62,498 nucleotides of DNA from Lysobacterales bacterium (GTDB taxonomy: Bacteria; Pseudomonadota; Gammaproteobacteria; Xanthomonadales; SZUA-36). Below, piece by piece: positions 1 through 9,800 of this stretch. Both the position numbers and the translations under genes were made by a program. Position 1 is the stretch's first letter; each line of letters opens with the position of its first letter. The notes below the pieces were generated by a model. That model saw only the letters and a list, made by a program, of their open reading frames with translations. It made no database searches and was not told the origin of the DNA. The stretch spans positions 1 through 62,498 of the forward strand of contig JABDPF010000061.1 in the NCBI GenBank assembly GCA_013042915.1, read 5' to 3'.

Positions 1-61
1 CCATCGAAGATCGCGCCGCCGATCCTGGCGGCGCCGGGCGGGCAGCATGGAGAACGACACC

Positions 62-1042
62 ATGAACACGAGGACACTCGGAAAAAGCGGCTACGAAGTA
101 TCTGAAATCGGCCTGGGTTGTTGGCAACTGGGCGGAGATTTTGGTCCGCTGGGCGCGGAAGCGGCCGCAGGCATTCTGGCCGAGGCCGTGAGCCAGGGGG
201 TCGATTTCTGGGACACGGCCGACGTGTACGGTGGCGGCATCAGCGAGGAGAGGATCGCTGCCTACCTGAATGAGCGGCCGGCGACGGTCACGGTGGCCAC
301 CAAGGTGGGGCGCGACAGCGGTCTGTTTCCGGACGGCTACAGCAAGGCCAAAGTGCGCGAAAACCTCGAGGGCTCCCTGAGAAGACTGCGCACGGAGACG
401 CTGGACCTGGTACAGCTGCACTGCGTTCCACCGGACGTACTCGAGGCCGGCGACCTGCTGGGCTGGATGGAGGACTTCCAGGCCGAGGGCATTCTGCGCC
501 ATTTCGGCGCCAGCGTGCAGACCCTGGCCGAGGCGCGCGTGGCAGTACGCCATCCCAACCTCGCCTCCCTGCAAATCATTTTCAACCTGTTTCGCCAGGA
601 CGCCATGTCCGAACTGTTCCCGCTTGCCGAGGCCAACGAGGTCGGCATCATTGTCCGGCTGCCGCTGGCCAGCGGCGTACTGGCCGGAAAAATGAATGCC
701 GACACGGCCTTCGCCGAAAGTGACCACCGGCATTACAACCGCAACGGCGAGGCTTTCAGCCAGGGAGAAACCTTCTCCGGGATTCCCTTCGAAACGGCGC
801 TGGCGCTGGTCGAAAGGATCAGGGAAAAGGTACCGCACGGCATGAGCATGGCCCAGATGGCGATGCGCTGGCTGCTGGATCACCCGGCGGTAACGACGGT
901 GATCACCGGCGCCTCCCGGCCCGAACAGGTTCGCGAGAACGCGGCGGTCAGTCAATTGCCCCCGCTAACCCGCGAATTGCACGATTGGCTGGCGTCGTTC
1001 TATCGCTCGGAGGTGCGTTCCCGTATCGTCGTTTCGATTTGA
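62..1042 (+). CDS. Aldo/keto reductase
   Basis: This is an NAD(P)H-dependent oxidoreductase of the aldo/keto reductase superfamily, probably cytosolic, acting on an unknown carbonyl compound. The 326-residue chain has the family N-terminus (RTLGKSG..VSEIGLGCW), the Asp and Tyr of the active site in DTADVYG, a Lys in ATKVG and a His in LVQLHC, which together form the usual D-Y-K-H set. The C-terminal segment VITGASRPEQVRENA is the cofactor-binding end. An ATG 15 bases upstream (47) is in frame; I chose 62 because a GGAG lies about 9 bases before it and family members begin this way. It is the first gene in the window, so its operon context is unknown. The family is clear; the substrate is not. 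Confidence 0.85.
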   Translation: MNTRTLGKSGYEVSEIGLGCWQLGGDFGPLGAEAAAGILAEAVSQGVDFWDTADVYGGGISEERIAAYLNERPATVTVATKVGRDSGLFPDGYSKAKVRENLEGSLRRLRTETLDLVQLHCVPPDVLEAGDLLGWMEDFQAEGILRHFGASVQTLAEARVAVRHPNLASLQIIFNLFRQDAMSELFPLAEANEVGIIVRLPLASGVLAGKMNADTAFAESDHRHYNRNGEAFSQGETFSGIPFETALALVERIREKVPHGMSMAQMAMRWLLDHPAVTTVITGASRPEQVRENAAVSQLPPLTRELHDWLASFYRSEVRSRIVVSI

Positions 1043-1061
1043 CGGGTCTCACCCTCGTTCT

Positions 1062-1097
1062 CTCGAGCACCGCGCCATCGCTGGGTAGCGGCTCGAG
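1062..1097 (+). terminator. Possible weak terminator hairpin
   Basis: CTCGAGC (1062-1068) pairs with GCTCGAG (1091-1097) and is followed by GGTTTC. It lies 20 bases after the aldo/keto reductase stop. The loop is long and the U-tract short, so termination is only suggested. Confidence 0.3.
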
Positions 1098-1162
1098 GGT
1101 TTCATCCCGGCTGCCCAGACACTAAACTCATCCCACTCCACACAGACTCCCAGGATGACTCC

Positions 1163-4100
1163 ATGCGTGCCCTGTCCACCGTGCTATTGCTTTCCCTGCT
1201 CGTTGCTGCCCCGGCAATTGCCGAGGAAGACACCCGCCTGTTACGCTTTCCCGATATCCACGGCGACACCGTCGCCTTCGTCTACGCCGGCGACATATAC
1301 ACCGCGCCCGTTGGGGGGGGTGACGCCCGGCGGCTGACCTCCCACGACGGAATGGAGTTGTTTCCCAAGTTTTCACCCGACGGCAGCCGGATCGCGTTCT
1401 CGGCCGAGTACAACGGCACCCGCCAGGTCTATACCATGTCCACGAACGGCGGCACGCCCAAACAGCTGACCTGGTACAACGACGTCGGCCCGATGCCGCC
1501 ACGGGGCGGCTTCGACTACCGCGTCCTGGACTGGACGCCCGACGGGCAGCACGTCCTGGTACGCGCCAACCGCCTGCCGTGGGGCATCCGCATGGGCCGT
1601 TACCACCTCGTGCCGGCCAACGGTGGCAGCGAAGTGCCCATGGAGATCCCCGAGGGCGGCGGCGGCATGTTCTCACCGGATGGCGAAAAGGTGGTTTACA
1701 CCCCGATCGACCGGGAATTCCGAACCTGGAAGCGTTATCGCGGCGGCCGCGCCCAGGACGTGTGGGTCTATGACCTCGAGTCGAGCAGCTCAGAGCAGCT
1801 GACCGACGATCCCGCCACGGACAACCAGCCCCTCTGGGTGGGCGACGACATCTTTTTCACGTCCGATCGGGATTACACCCTGAACCTTTACCGCTACGTC
1901 GAGGACGGTGATCCCGAGGCGGTGACCCGGCACGATGACTTCGATGTGCTCTGGCCCAGCGCCGGGCCGCAGGCAATCGTCTACGAGAACGGCGGTTACC
2001 TGTTCCGTTTCGACGCCGAAAACGGCGAGACGGCGCGTCTCGACATAACGGTCGGAGGCGACCGGCCCGGGCTGATGCCCCGCTACGTGGACGCCAGTCA
2101 ATTCATCCAATCGGCCGGTATTTCTCCGGATGGCAAGCGCGTGGTGTTCGGCGCCCGCGGCGAGGTGTTCAGTGTACCGGCCCGCAACGGCCGGACCCGG
2201 AACCTGTCCCAATCACCCGACGCCCGCGAAATTCACGTCACCTGGTCGCCCGACGGCCGATCGGTGGCCTGGTTCAGCGACGCCAGCGGAGAGTACGAAC
2301 TGTACGTCGCGCCGCAGGATGGCCAGGGTGAGGCGAAGAAACTGACCGACGGTAATACGACCTGGAATTTCCCGCCGGCGTGGTCTCCCGACAGCGAAAA
2401 ACTGGCCTGGGGCGACAAGCTTCAGCGCCTGCACTATCTCGACGTCTCATCGGGCGAGGTCACCGAGGTCGACAGGACCGACCGCAACGACATCACCGAT
2501 TACAGCTGGTCCGCGGACAGCAGCCATATTGCCTACGTGAAAAACAACACCGCCAACGTCAGCAACATCTGGCTGTATTCGCTTGCCGATGAGTCGAAGA
2601 CACGGCTCACTTCCAGCGACACCGACGACGGCAACCCGGTGTTCGACCCGGCGGGCCGATACCTCTATTTCATCTCCCGGCGTGACTTCAACCTGGCCTT
2701 CAGCGACCGGGACGACAACCGCATCTACACCGATTCGGGGCGGGTGTACGCGGGCTTGCTGCGGTTGGACGCACCCGGTCTGCATGTACCCCAAAGCGAT
2801 GAAGTGGCGATCGGGGACGAAGAGGAGCCGAAAGATGACGAAACGACGGAGCAGGATTTCGCCATTGACCCCGAAGGTTTCGAGCAACGGGTCGCTGCCA
2901 TCGACACGGGGCCGGGCAATTTCCGGGCGCTGTCGGCCAACGACAAGGGCGTGTTCTTCCTGGCCGACGGCGACGAGGGCGCCACGCTGCACTTTTACGA
3001 CCTGGAATCGCGCGAGCTGAACACCGTGCTGGAGGGTATCAGCAACTACGCGCTCTCGGCCGATGGGGAGCAACTGCTGTTTCGAAAGAACGGCCAATTC
3101 GGCATTGCAAAAGCCGAACCGGACCAGGATGCCGGCCAGGGACACCTCGAGCTTTCGGGTTTGCAACTGCGAATCGAACCCGCCATCGAATGGAGGCAAA
3201 TGTACACCGACCAGTGGCGTATCGTGCGGGACTGGTTTTACGAGCCCGGTATGCACGGCAACGACTGGCAGGCGATCCACGACAAGTACCTGCCGCTGGT
3301 CGACCACGTCGCCCACCGCGCTGACCTCGACTACATTTTTGGTGAGATCGCCGGCGAACTGAACGCCGGGCACAACTACGTGAACAGCGGCGACCAGCCC
3401 GTGGTCGAGCGCCTCGACGGCGGCCTGCTGGGCGCGGACATCGAACCCGCTGAAGGTCATTTCCGCATCACGAAAATCTACGGCGGCCATCCCTGGCACG
3501 ACAACCACCGATCGCCTTTGGCCGAGCCGGGCGTGAATGCGTCCGCTGGCGATTACATCCTTGCGGTGGACGATGTATCGACACGGGGTGTCGAGAACTT
3601 CTACAGCCTGCTGGAGAACAAGGGCGGCAAGATCGTCAAGCTAACCCTGGCCTCGTCACCGGCGCTTAAGCATCCGCGTGAAGTACTGGTTAAAACGACC
3701 ACCAATGAAACCGGGTTGCGCTACCTGGACTGGGTGGAAGATCGACGCCAACGCGTCGATAAGCTGTCCGATGGCCGTGTCGGCTACGTGCACCTCCCGA
3801 ACACGGCCTTCGAAGGCATGCGCGAGCTGTACCGGCTGTTTCCGCCGCAGATCGACAAGGACGCCATCCTGATCGACGTGCGCTACAACGGCGGCGGCTT
3901 CATTCCGGACCACATGGTCAGCCTGGTCGGGCGCGAGCCGATCGTGTACTGGAAACGGCGGGGACTGCACCCGACGGCCCAGATCACGCCCAACATCTCC
4001 CACGCCGGCCCCAAGGCCGTGCTGATCAACGGGTACTCGTCGAGCGGCGGTGACGCCTTCCCCTACTATTTCAAGGAAGCCGGCCTCGGCCCGCTGATCG

Positions 4101-4384
4101 GCACGCGGACCTGGGGCGGTTTGATCGGCATCTCGGGGAACCCGATGCTGGCGGACAACGGCGGTATCCTGGTGTCCACCTTCCGCATGCTCGACCCGGA
4201 GGGGAACTGGCAGGTGGAAAACGCCGGTGTGGCGCCGGATATCGAGGTCATCGACCGGCCCGAGTTGATCGCGGCGGGCGAGGACCCCAGCCTGGAAGCC
4301 GGCGTGGAGTATCTCCTGGAGCAATTGGAGGAAAACCCGCCCCGGCAGGTCGAGGCCGAGCCGGCACCGGCGGATTTCCGGTAA
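1163..4384 (+). CDS. Tricorn-like S41 peptidase
   Basis: This is an exported tricorn-type serine protease that probably trims peptides in the periplasm. Residues 1-20 are a signal peptide ending AAPAIAEE. They are followed by beta-propeller repeats of the PD40 type (SPDGSRIAF, TPDGQHVLV, SPDGEKVVY, SPDGKRVVF, SPDGRSVAW), a helical core, a PDZ-like segment (GDYILAVDDVSTRG) and an S41 catalytic part with IDVRYNGGG and the nucleophile region NGYSSSGGDAFPYYF. At 1073 residues it matches the length of archaeal tricorn. It stands alone and is closed by a strong terminator. Other exported peptidases in the window (M28, S46) suggest a protein-scavenging lifestyle. The family is firm; the substrate is unknown. 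Confidence 0.92.
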   Translation: MRALSTVLLLSLLVAAPAIAEEDTRLLRFPDIHGDTVAFVYAGDIYTAPVGGGDARRLTSHDGMELFPKFSPDGSRIAFSAEYNGTRQVYTMSTNGGTPKQLTWYNDVGPMPPRGGFDYRVLDWTPDGQHVLVRANRLPWGIRMGRYHLVPANGGSEVPMEIPEGGGGMFSPDGEKVVYTPIDREFRTWKRYRGGRAQDVWVYDLESSSSEQLTDDPATDNQPLWVGDDIFFTSDRDYTLNLYRYVEDGDPEAVTRHDDFDVLWPSAGPQAIVYENGGYLFRFDAENGETARLDITVGGDRPGLMPRYVDASQFIQSAGISPDGKRVVFGARGEVFSVPARNGRTRNLSQSPDAREIHVTWSPDGRSVAWFSDASGEYELYVAPQDGQGEAKKLTDGNTTWNFPPAWSPDSEKLAWGDKLQRLHYLDVSSGEVTEVDRTDRNDITDYSWSADSSHIAYVKNNTANVSNIWLYSLADESKTRLTSSDTDDGNPVFDPAGRYLYFISRRDFNLAFSDRDDNRIYTDSGRVYAGLLRLDAPGLHVPQSDEVAIGDEEEPKDDETTEQDFAIDPEGFEQRVAAIDTGPGNFRALSANDKGVFFLADGDEGATLHFYDLESRELNTVLEGISNYALSADGEQLLFRKNGQFGIAKAEPDQDAGQGHLELSGLQLRIEPAIEWRQMYTDQWRIVRDWFYEPGMHGNDWQAIHDKYLPLVDHVAHRADLDYIFGEIAGELNAGHNYVNSGDQPVVERLDGGLLGADIEPAEGHFRITKIYGGHPWHDNHRSPLAEPGVNASAGDYILAVDDVSTRGVENFYSLLENKGGKIVKLTLASSPALKHPREVLVKTTTNETGLRYLDWVEDRRQRVDKLSDGRVGYVHLPNTAFEGMRELYRLFPPQIDKDAILIDVRYNGGGFIPDHMVSLVGREPIVYWKRRGLHPTAQITPNISHAGPKAVLINGYSSSGGDAFPYYFKEAGLGPLIGTRTWGGLIGISGNPMLADNGGILVSTFRMLDPEGNWQVENAGVAPDIEVIDRPELIAAGEDPSLEAGVEYLLEQLEENPPRQVEAEPAPADFR

Positions 4385-4390
4385 AAAAAA

Positions 4391-4417
4391 GGGCCACTCC
4401 AGGGTGGCCCTTTTGTT
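4391..4417. terminator. Bidirectional intrinsic terminator
   Basis: GGGCCAC (4391-4397) and GTGGCCC (4404-4410) form a stem with a 6-base loop, followed by TTTTGTT. Eight A residues precede the stem, so the minus strand also has a U-tract. It sits between two convergent genes and can serve both. Confidence 0.9.
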
Positions 4418-4437
4418 CGGTTCAAGGTGTGACCTTG

Positions 4438-5202
4438 TCAGCCTTCGTCGGGCACCGAAACGCTGCCCTGCACGTTGCGGTACTCAATGCCTCCGCTGCC
4501 GTCGCGGTGCACCGTGAAATCGCCGCCCACGTCAATCGCGGTAATGTCTCCTGAAGAATCGCGGTCGACGGTAGCGTCCTTGCCGATGTCGCGAACGTAA
4601 ATCGAGCCGGAACTGTCGCGGGCGATCAGCACCGAGCCTTCGATGCCGCGTACCTCGATGTCACCCGAGCTGTCTCTCTCGACCGTGACATCGCCCCGAA
4701 CGTCCTCGATTTCGATATCGCCCGAGGAATCGTCGACGACCACGTCGCGCTCCACGTCGCGGATTTCGACATCGCCCGAGCTGTCACTGACCTGCAGGGA
4801 TGCCACACCGACGACCTCGGTATCGCCGGAGCTGTCTTTCAACGTGAGGTCGAGGGTGGCCGGAACGTCGATCTCGAGATCCATCGTCGCGTATTCGCCG
4901 CCTGTCAGTGACCAACCGGATGCCGTGGGAAGGTCCACCTTGATCTCGGCCCGGGTACCGCCCCGGGTGACGATACGGGCCTGCTCGAGCCAATCTTCGT
5001 CGGAGACGCAGACCCGGCCGCGGATACGGGCCTCGGATCCCCGGTCTCCGCGAATCGTCAGATCGCCGGCAGCAGCCTGTACTTCCAGCTGTTCGCTTCC
5101 ACTGAGGTCGAGCACCTCGTCAATGACCTTTTCATGGGCGCAATCCCAGGCGTGGGCGGCAGGGGCCAGCAGCAAGGCGGCGATACACACGGTTTTCTTC
5201 AT
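4438..5202 (-). CDS. DUF4097-type exported beta-helix protein
   Basis: This is a 254-residue exported protein of unknown function. A signal peptide (MKKTVCIAALLLAPAAHA) is followed by a domain with a repeat of about 20-21 residues built around DSSGD. Seven copies can be read (DSSGDTEVV, DSSGDVEIR, DSSGDIEIE, DSSGDIEVR, DSSGSIYVR, DSSGDITAI, DGSGGIEYR). This pattern is typical of the DUF4097/putative adhesin right-handed beta-helix family, in which each repeat makes one coil. Only one pair of Cys lies in the mature N-terminal part (WDCAHE, RVCVSDED). It is transcribed alone towards the shared terminator. In other bacteria such genes often accompany ECF sigma or anti-sigma operons; one lies 5 kb away here. 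The role is unknown. Confidence 0.75.
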   Translation of the reverse strand: MKKTVCIAALLLAPAAHAWDCAHEKVIDEVLDLSGSEQLEVQAAAGDLTIRGDRGSEARIRGRVCVSDEDWLEQARIVTRGGTRAEIKVDLPTASGWSLTGGEYATMDLEIDVPATLDLTLKDSSGDTEVVGVASLQVSDSSGDVEIRDVERDVVVDDSSGDIEIEDVRGDVTVERDSSGDIEVRGIEGSVLIARDSSGSIYVRDIGKDATVDRDSSGDITAIDVGGDFTVHRDGSGGIEYRNVQGSVSVPDEG

Positions 5203-5382
5203 GACAACACTCCTCGATAAGCTTGTTCAAAGAAGTTATGCAAAAAAAGCGCCATCACTGGGAAGCGCTCTGTACCGCGGTTTTTCGCACACATCGCCGC
5301 TGAAATGCGCTCGTCAACGTGGCAAAGCGCGCCACGCCGCGGCGAAATCGACCAACCGAAGCGTTGAGGATTGGTGGTGGTC

Positions 5383-6687
5383 TCAGACGACCTTGGAGCG
5401 CCCTCTGCCACGACCGGAACCACGGTTGGGTCCGCGACCGGAGCGTGAGTGAGGGGCCGACGAGCGGTTACGACGGCCCGCACCGTTGTGCGACCTGGGT
5501 CGACCCCCACCTTTTCGGCCTTTCTGGATCGGTTCGGCGGGAATCGTCAAATCCGGTTCGTATCCTTTGAGCACTCGCTGGGGAATTTTCCGACCCAGCA
5601 GTTTTTCAATGTCGCGCAGCAGCGCTTTTTCATCGACGCACACCAGGGACACGGCCTCACCGTCCAAACCGGCCCGACCGGTGCGACCGATTCGATGCAC
5701 GTAATCTTCGGCGATGTTGGGCAGTTCGTAATTCACGACGTGCGGTAGCTGATCGATGTCCAGGCCGCGGGCCGCGATGTCGGTGGCCACCAACACGCGA
5801 ACCTCGCCGCTCTTGAACGCCGCCAAGGCCCGGGTTCGGGCGCCCTGCGATTTGTTTCCATGAATCGCGGTCGCGCTGAGGCCGTCGCGCTGTAGCTGTT
5901 GCGCCAGCCGGTTGGCGCCGTGCTTGGTGCGCGTGAAGACCAGCACTTGGCGCCAGTTGTGCGAACCGATCATGTGGCTCAGCAGTTCACGCTTGCGCGC
6001 TTTGTCGACCGGGTGGATGACCTGGTTGATGCTGCCCGCGGTCTCATTGCAGCGCGCCACCTCGATCGATACCGGGCGGTCCAGCAGGCGGGCGGCAAGT
6101 TGCTTTATCTCGCGCGAGAACGTGGCGGAGAACAGCAGGGTCTGGCGATCGTCCTTTTCCGGCATCATCGCCATGAGTTTGCGGATGTCGTGGATGAAGC
6201 CCATGTCCAGCATGCGATCGGCTTCGTCCAGCACAAGTATCTCGACCCGGGACAGGTCGGCAGAACGCTGGTTGATGAGATCCAGCAGGCGACCCGGCGT
6301 TGCCACCAGTACATCGACGCCGCGCCGCAGTCGGGCTTTTTGGGGGTTGATGTTCACGCCGCCGAACACCACCGCGGACCGCAGCGGTAAATGCCGTCCG
6401 TAAAGCTCGATGCTCTCGCCCACCTGGGCGGCAAGCTCGCGGGTGGGCGTGAGAACCAACGCGCGAACGGGGCGCGGGCCGTTCTGTGCGGACTCGCTCA
6501 AGCGCTGCAGCAGCGGCAGCGTGAATCCAGCCGTCTTACCGGTGCCGGTCTGGGCGCCGGCCATGACATCCCGGCCATCGAGGATCACGGGGATTGCCTG
6601 GCTCTGGACGGGCGTGGGGGTGGTGTAGCCCTGCTCGCTGACCGCGCGCAGGAGTTCGGCCGACAGGCCGAGCGTATCAAATGACAT
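5383..6687 (-). CDS. rhlE: DEAD-box RNA helicase, RhlE-like
   Basis: This is an ATP-dependent RNA helicase of 434 residues that acts in RNA remodelling, ribosome assembly or mRNA decay. All core motifs are visible: a Q motif region ([11 protein letters not shown]), AQTGTGKT (Walker A), [39 protein letters not shown] and [10 protein letters not shown]. The last 60 residues are a basic, Gly/Arg/Ser-rich tail ([16 protein letters not shown] onward), as in RhlE, which helps RNA binding. It is a single gene between non-coding spacers of 180 and 140 bases. The subfamily name is by overall resemblance; it could also be called a generic DEAD/DEAH helicase. Confidence 0.9.
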   Translation of the reverse strand: MSFDTLGLSAELLRAVSEQGYTTPTPVQSQAIPVILDGRDVMAGAQTGTGKTAGFTLPLLQRLSESAQNGPRPVRALVLTPTRELAAQVGESIELYGRHLPLRSAVVFGGVNINPQKARLRRGVDVLVATPGRLLDLINQRSADLSRVEILVLDEADRMLDMGFIHDIRKLMAMMPEKDDRQTLLFSATFSREIKQLAARLLDRPVSIEVARCNETAGSINQVIHPVDKARKRELLSHMIGSHNWRQVLVFTRTKHGANRLAQQLQRDGLSATAIHGNKSQGARTRALAAFKSGEVRVLVATDIAARGLDIDQLPHVVNYELPNIAEDYVHRIGRTGRAGLDGEAVSLVCVDEKALLRDIEKLLGRKIPQRVLKGYEPDLTIPAEPIQKGRKGGGRPRSHNGAGRRNRSSAPHSRSGRGPNRGSGRGRGRSKVV

Positions 6688-6827
6688 TGGGGTTTTACTC
6701 CGAAAAGACGTCAGGATTGACGTCCGATGGGGCGCATCCTAACAGAAAACGTGCAATTGAGCCAAAGACGGAACCGCGGCTACGCGCTGTTCAGCAATTC
6801 CGCATCGCGCCGCAAAACAGCTCGGTA

Positions 6828-8777
6828 TCAGACGATAACCTCGCGCTGGCGCAGGGACTCGATAACGGCTTCGGCTGCCTCGTCGACCGAGAGCGTTTGG
6901 GTGGGCAGCTCGATAGCGGCATTCAGGGGCGGCTCGTAGCTATCGCTGATGCCGGTGAACTGGCGTATTTCACCGGCTCGCGCCTTCTTGTAAAGGCCCT
7001 TCGGATCACGGGCCTCGCATACCTCGAGCGGTGTATTCACGTAGGCTTCGATGAACCGCTCTTCTCCGATCACCTCGCGAGCGGCCCCGCGGTCACGGCG
7101 ATAAGGCGAAATAAAGGCCGTGATCACGATAATTCCCGCCTCGTTCATCAGGGCCGCCACCTCGGCGATCCTCCGGATGTTCTCCTGCCGGTCTTCCATC
7201 GAAAACCCGAGGTCCCGGTTCAGGCCGTGACGTACATTGTCTCCGTCCAGTATGTAACACAATCGGCCCTGGTCGGTGAGCTGCTTTTCCAGCTGCCGGG
7301 CAATGGTCGACTTGCCCGAGGCGCTCAAGCCTGTCAGCCAGACGGTTACGCCGTTCTGTCCAAGCATCTCCCGACGCTGTTCGGGGCTTACCAGGCTGTC
7401 GCTGCGGACGATGTTGCGGCTGACCCGGGCCGGACCCTTGCTGCGCGAGACCACCCGGTCGATGATCATGCCGGCGCCCACGGTGGCGTTGCTGATGCGG
7501 TCCACGATGACGAACGCGCCCGTCTGCTGGCAGCGGTCGTAGGGGTCGAACGGAATGGGGCGGTGCAGGGTCAGGTGGCAGCGGCCGATCTCGTTCAGCT
7601 GCAGGCTCTCGACCTTCTTTTTTTGTCGTTGCATGGTGTTGACGTCCATGCGGTAGCGAATGCGGGACAGCACGCCGGGCACCATGTTGGCGCCGTGCTT
7701 GATGAGGTAGGAACGGCCTTGCTCGGCGGCTTCCTCATGCGTCCAGACCACCATGGCTTCGAACTCGTTACCCACGTGCGGCAGGTTGCGGACCGGCGCG
7801 AGCATGTCACCCCGGGAGACGTCGATTTCGTCTTCCAGCGTCACCGTCACGGACATCGGCGCGAAGGCCTCTTTCACCTCGCCGTCGGGGCCGTATATCG
7901 CCTTCACGCGTGACTCGTGGCGCGAGGGCACCGTCGCCACCTCGTCGCCCACGTGGATGACCCCGCCGGCCAGCGTGCCGCTGAAACCCCGGAAATCCTG
8001 GTCGGGTCGCAACACGTACTGCACCGGCAGACGCATGTCGATCAGGTTGCGGTCGGTCGAAATATTCAGCGTTTCGATGTGGTGAAGGAAGGTCGGCCCG
8101 TCGTACCAGTTCAGGTTATCGCTTTTTTCCACCACGTTGTCGCCCTGCAGGGCCGACATCGGAATGAAATGGATGTCCGAAAAGCCCAGTCGCGTCACGA
8201 ACGCGTTGAAATCTTTCATGATCTGCTCGTAGGTCTTTTGCGACCAGGCGACCAGGTCCATCTTGTTGACCGCCACCACGACGTGCCGGATGCCCAGCAG
8301 CGAGCAAATGAAGCTGTGGCGCTTGGTCTGCGGGATCACGCCCTTGCGCGCGTCGATCAGGATCACGGCCAGGTTGCAGTTGGATGCGCCGGTGGCCATG
8401 TTGCGCGTGTACTGCTCGTGGCCCGGGCAGTCGGCGATGATGAACTTGCGCTTGTCGGTGGAAAAATAGCGGTATGCCACGTCGATCGTGATGCCCTGCT
8501 CCCGCTCGGCTTTCAGGCCGTCGGTCAGCAGCGCGGGGTCGAAACCGTCGTCGGTAGTACCGAAGATCTTCGAATCCTTGGCCACCTTGTCCAGCTGGTC
8601 CTCGTAGATCATGTGGCAGTCGAACAGCAAGCGCCCGATGAGGGTCGACTTGCCGTCGTCCACCGATCCGCAGGTCAGAAATCTCAGCAGATCCTTGTCT
8701 TCGTGGCGTTTGAGGTATTCGGTGATGTCCGAACGAATCAGACTCTCTTCCTGCACCCGGTAGCCCGCGTCACCCAT
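6828..8777 (-). CDS. cysNC: Sulfate adenylyltransferase large subunit/APS kinase fusion
   Basis: This bifunctional 649-residue protein activates sulfate. The N-terminal half is the CysN GTPase that drives ATP sulfurylase, with GSVDDGKSTLIGRLL (P-loop), DCPGHEQYTRNM (G3) and NKMDLV (G4). The C-terminal third is CysC, APS kinase, with its own P-loop GLSASGKSTI and the DGDNVRHGLNRDLGF motif, making PAPS. Its ATG overlaps the cysD stop by one base (TGATG), so translation is probably coupled. CysN-CysC fusions are a known arrangement in gammaproteobacteria and rhizobia. No PAPS reductase or CysB gene lies in the window, so whether the product feeds assimilation or sulfation cannot be told here. 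Confidence 0.95.
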   Translation of the reverse strand: MGDAGYRVQEESLIRSDITEYLKRHEDKDLLRFLTCGSVDDGKSTLIGRLLFDCHMIYEDQLDKVAKDSKIFGTTDDGFDPALLTDGLKAEREQGITIDVAYRYFSTDKRKFIIADCPGHEQYTRNMATGASNCNLAVILIDARKGVIPQTKRHSFICSLLGIRHVVVAVNKMDLVAWSQKTYEQIMKDFNAFVTRLGFSDIHFIPMSALQGDNVVEKSDNLNWYDGPTFLHHIETLNISTDRNLIDMRLPVQYVLRPDQDFRGFSGTLAGGVIHVGDEVATVPSRHESRVKAIYGPDGEVKEAFAPMSVTVTLEDEIDVSRGDMLAPVRNLPHVGNEFEAMVVWTHEEAAEQGRSYLIKHGANMVPGVLSRIRYRMDVNTMQRQKKKVESLQLNEIGRCHLTLHRPIPFDPYDRCQQTGAFVIVDRISNATVGAGMIIDRVVSRSKGPARVSRNIVRSDSLVSPEQRREMLGQNGVTVWLTGLSASGKSTIARQLEKQLTDQGRLCYILDGDNVRHGLNRDLGFSMEDRQENIRRIAEVAALMNEAGIIVITAFISPYRRDRGAAREVIGEERFIEAYVNTPLEVCEARDPKGLYKKARAGEIRQFTGISDSYEPPLNAAIELPTQTLSVDEAAEAVIESLRQREVIV

Positions 8778-9679
8778 CAGAAGTACCCATCCTTTTTCTT
8801 GTCCTCCATCGAAGAGCCGTCGTCGTCGATAACGCGACCCTGGCGCTCGGAGGTGGTCGTCAAGAGCATCTCCTGCACGATTTCCTCCACTGTTTCGGCA
8901 TTTGATTCGACCGCGCCGGTCAGCGGATAGCAGCCCAGCGTGCGGAACCGGACCTTGCGGAATTCCGGTTTCTCACCGTCCTTCAGCGGCAGTCGGTCGT
9001 CGTCGACCATGATCAGCGTGCCGTCGCGCTCGACCACCGGGCGCTCTTTTGCAAAGTACAGCGGCACGATCGGAATGTCTTCACGCAGCAGGTACAGCCA
9101 GATGTCCAGCTCGGTCCAGTTGGAGAGCGGGAAAACGCGGATCGATTCGCCCTTGTTGATGCGCGCGTTGTAGAGGTTCCACAGCTCGGGCCGCTGGTTC
9201 TTGGGGTCCCACTGGTGGAACTCGTTTCGAAAACTGTAGACACGTTCCTTGGCGCGGCTCTTTTCCTCGTCACGGCGGGCTCCGCCAAAGGCGGCGTCGA
9301 ACCCGTAGTGGTTGAGGGCCTGCTTGAGGCCGTCGGTCTTCATGATCTGGGTGTGTTTTTCCGAACCGTGGCTCATCGGGCTGACCTTGTCTTTGCCATC
9401 GGGGTTGATCCAGACCTTGATGTCCACCTTGTAGTGTTCGGCCATCCGCGACCGGAAGCGGTACATCTCGCGGAATTTCCACTGGGTGTCCACGTGCATC
9501 AACGGGAAAGGAATGCGGGCCGGCGCAAAGGCCTTGTAGGCCAGGTGCAGCATCACCGATGAGTCTTTTCCCACGGAGTAGAGCATCACCGGGTTGTCGA
9601 ACTCGGCCGCGACCTCTCGAATGATATGGATGCTTTCGGCTTCCAGCTGCTTGAGGTGGGAAAGGTTGTAACCGTCCAT
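8777..9679 (-). CDS. cysD: Sulfate adenylyltransferase subunit 2
   Basis: This is the catalytic small subunit of ATP sulfurylase, which makes adenylyl sulfate from ATP and sulfate together with CysN. The 300-residue chain shows the PP-loop motif [13 protein letters not shown], the conserved HVDTQWKF segment and [19 protein letters not shown], all typical of CysD. Its length matches the E. coli protein (302). It is the first gene of a two-gene operon and its stop overlaps the cysNC start by one base. The 120-base leader upstream holds no promoter that I can call with confidence. Confidence 0.95.
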   Translation of the reverse strand: MDGYNLSHLKQLEAESIHIIREVAAEFDNPVMLYSVGKDSSVMLHLAYKAFAPARIPFPLMHVDTQWKFREMYRFRSRMAEHYKVDIKVWINPDGKDKVSPMSHGSEKHTQIMKTDGLKQALNHYGFDAAFGGARRDEEKSRAKERVYSFRNEFHQWDPKNQRPELWNLYNARINKGESIRVFPLSNWTELDIWLYLLREDIPIVPLYFAKERPVVERDGTLIMVDDDRLPLKDGEKPEFRKVRFRTLGCYPLTGAVESNAETVEEIVQEMLLTTTSERQGRVIDDDGSSMEDKKKDGYF

Positions 9680-9800
9680 GTGGGGAGCCCGGCGTTTAAA
9701 CCGGGGTATTCTAACGGAAAAAGTTAACGGCTTGCGCGGCGTGGCTTATGGCACCCGGGGCCAGGGCCGTCAGGCTGCCCTGGCCCCGAGAGGCGGCCTG

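Noticed and set aside
2447-3508. 353-codon minus-strand frame inside the tricorn-like gene
   Set aside because: It is antisense to a complete tricorn-like protein and lacks a start site with a ribosome-binding sequence or a recognisable domain.
6681-7913. 410-codon plus-strand frame opposite cysNC
   Set aside because: The CysN and CysC motifs on the minus strand are complete, so the other frame is a shadow.
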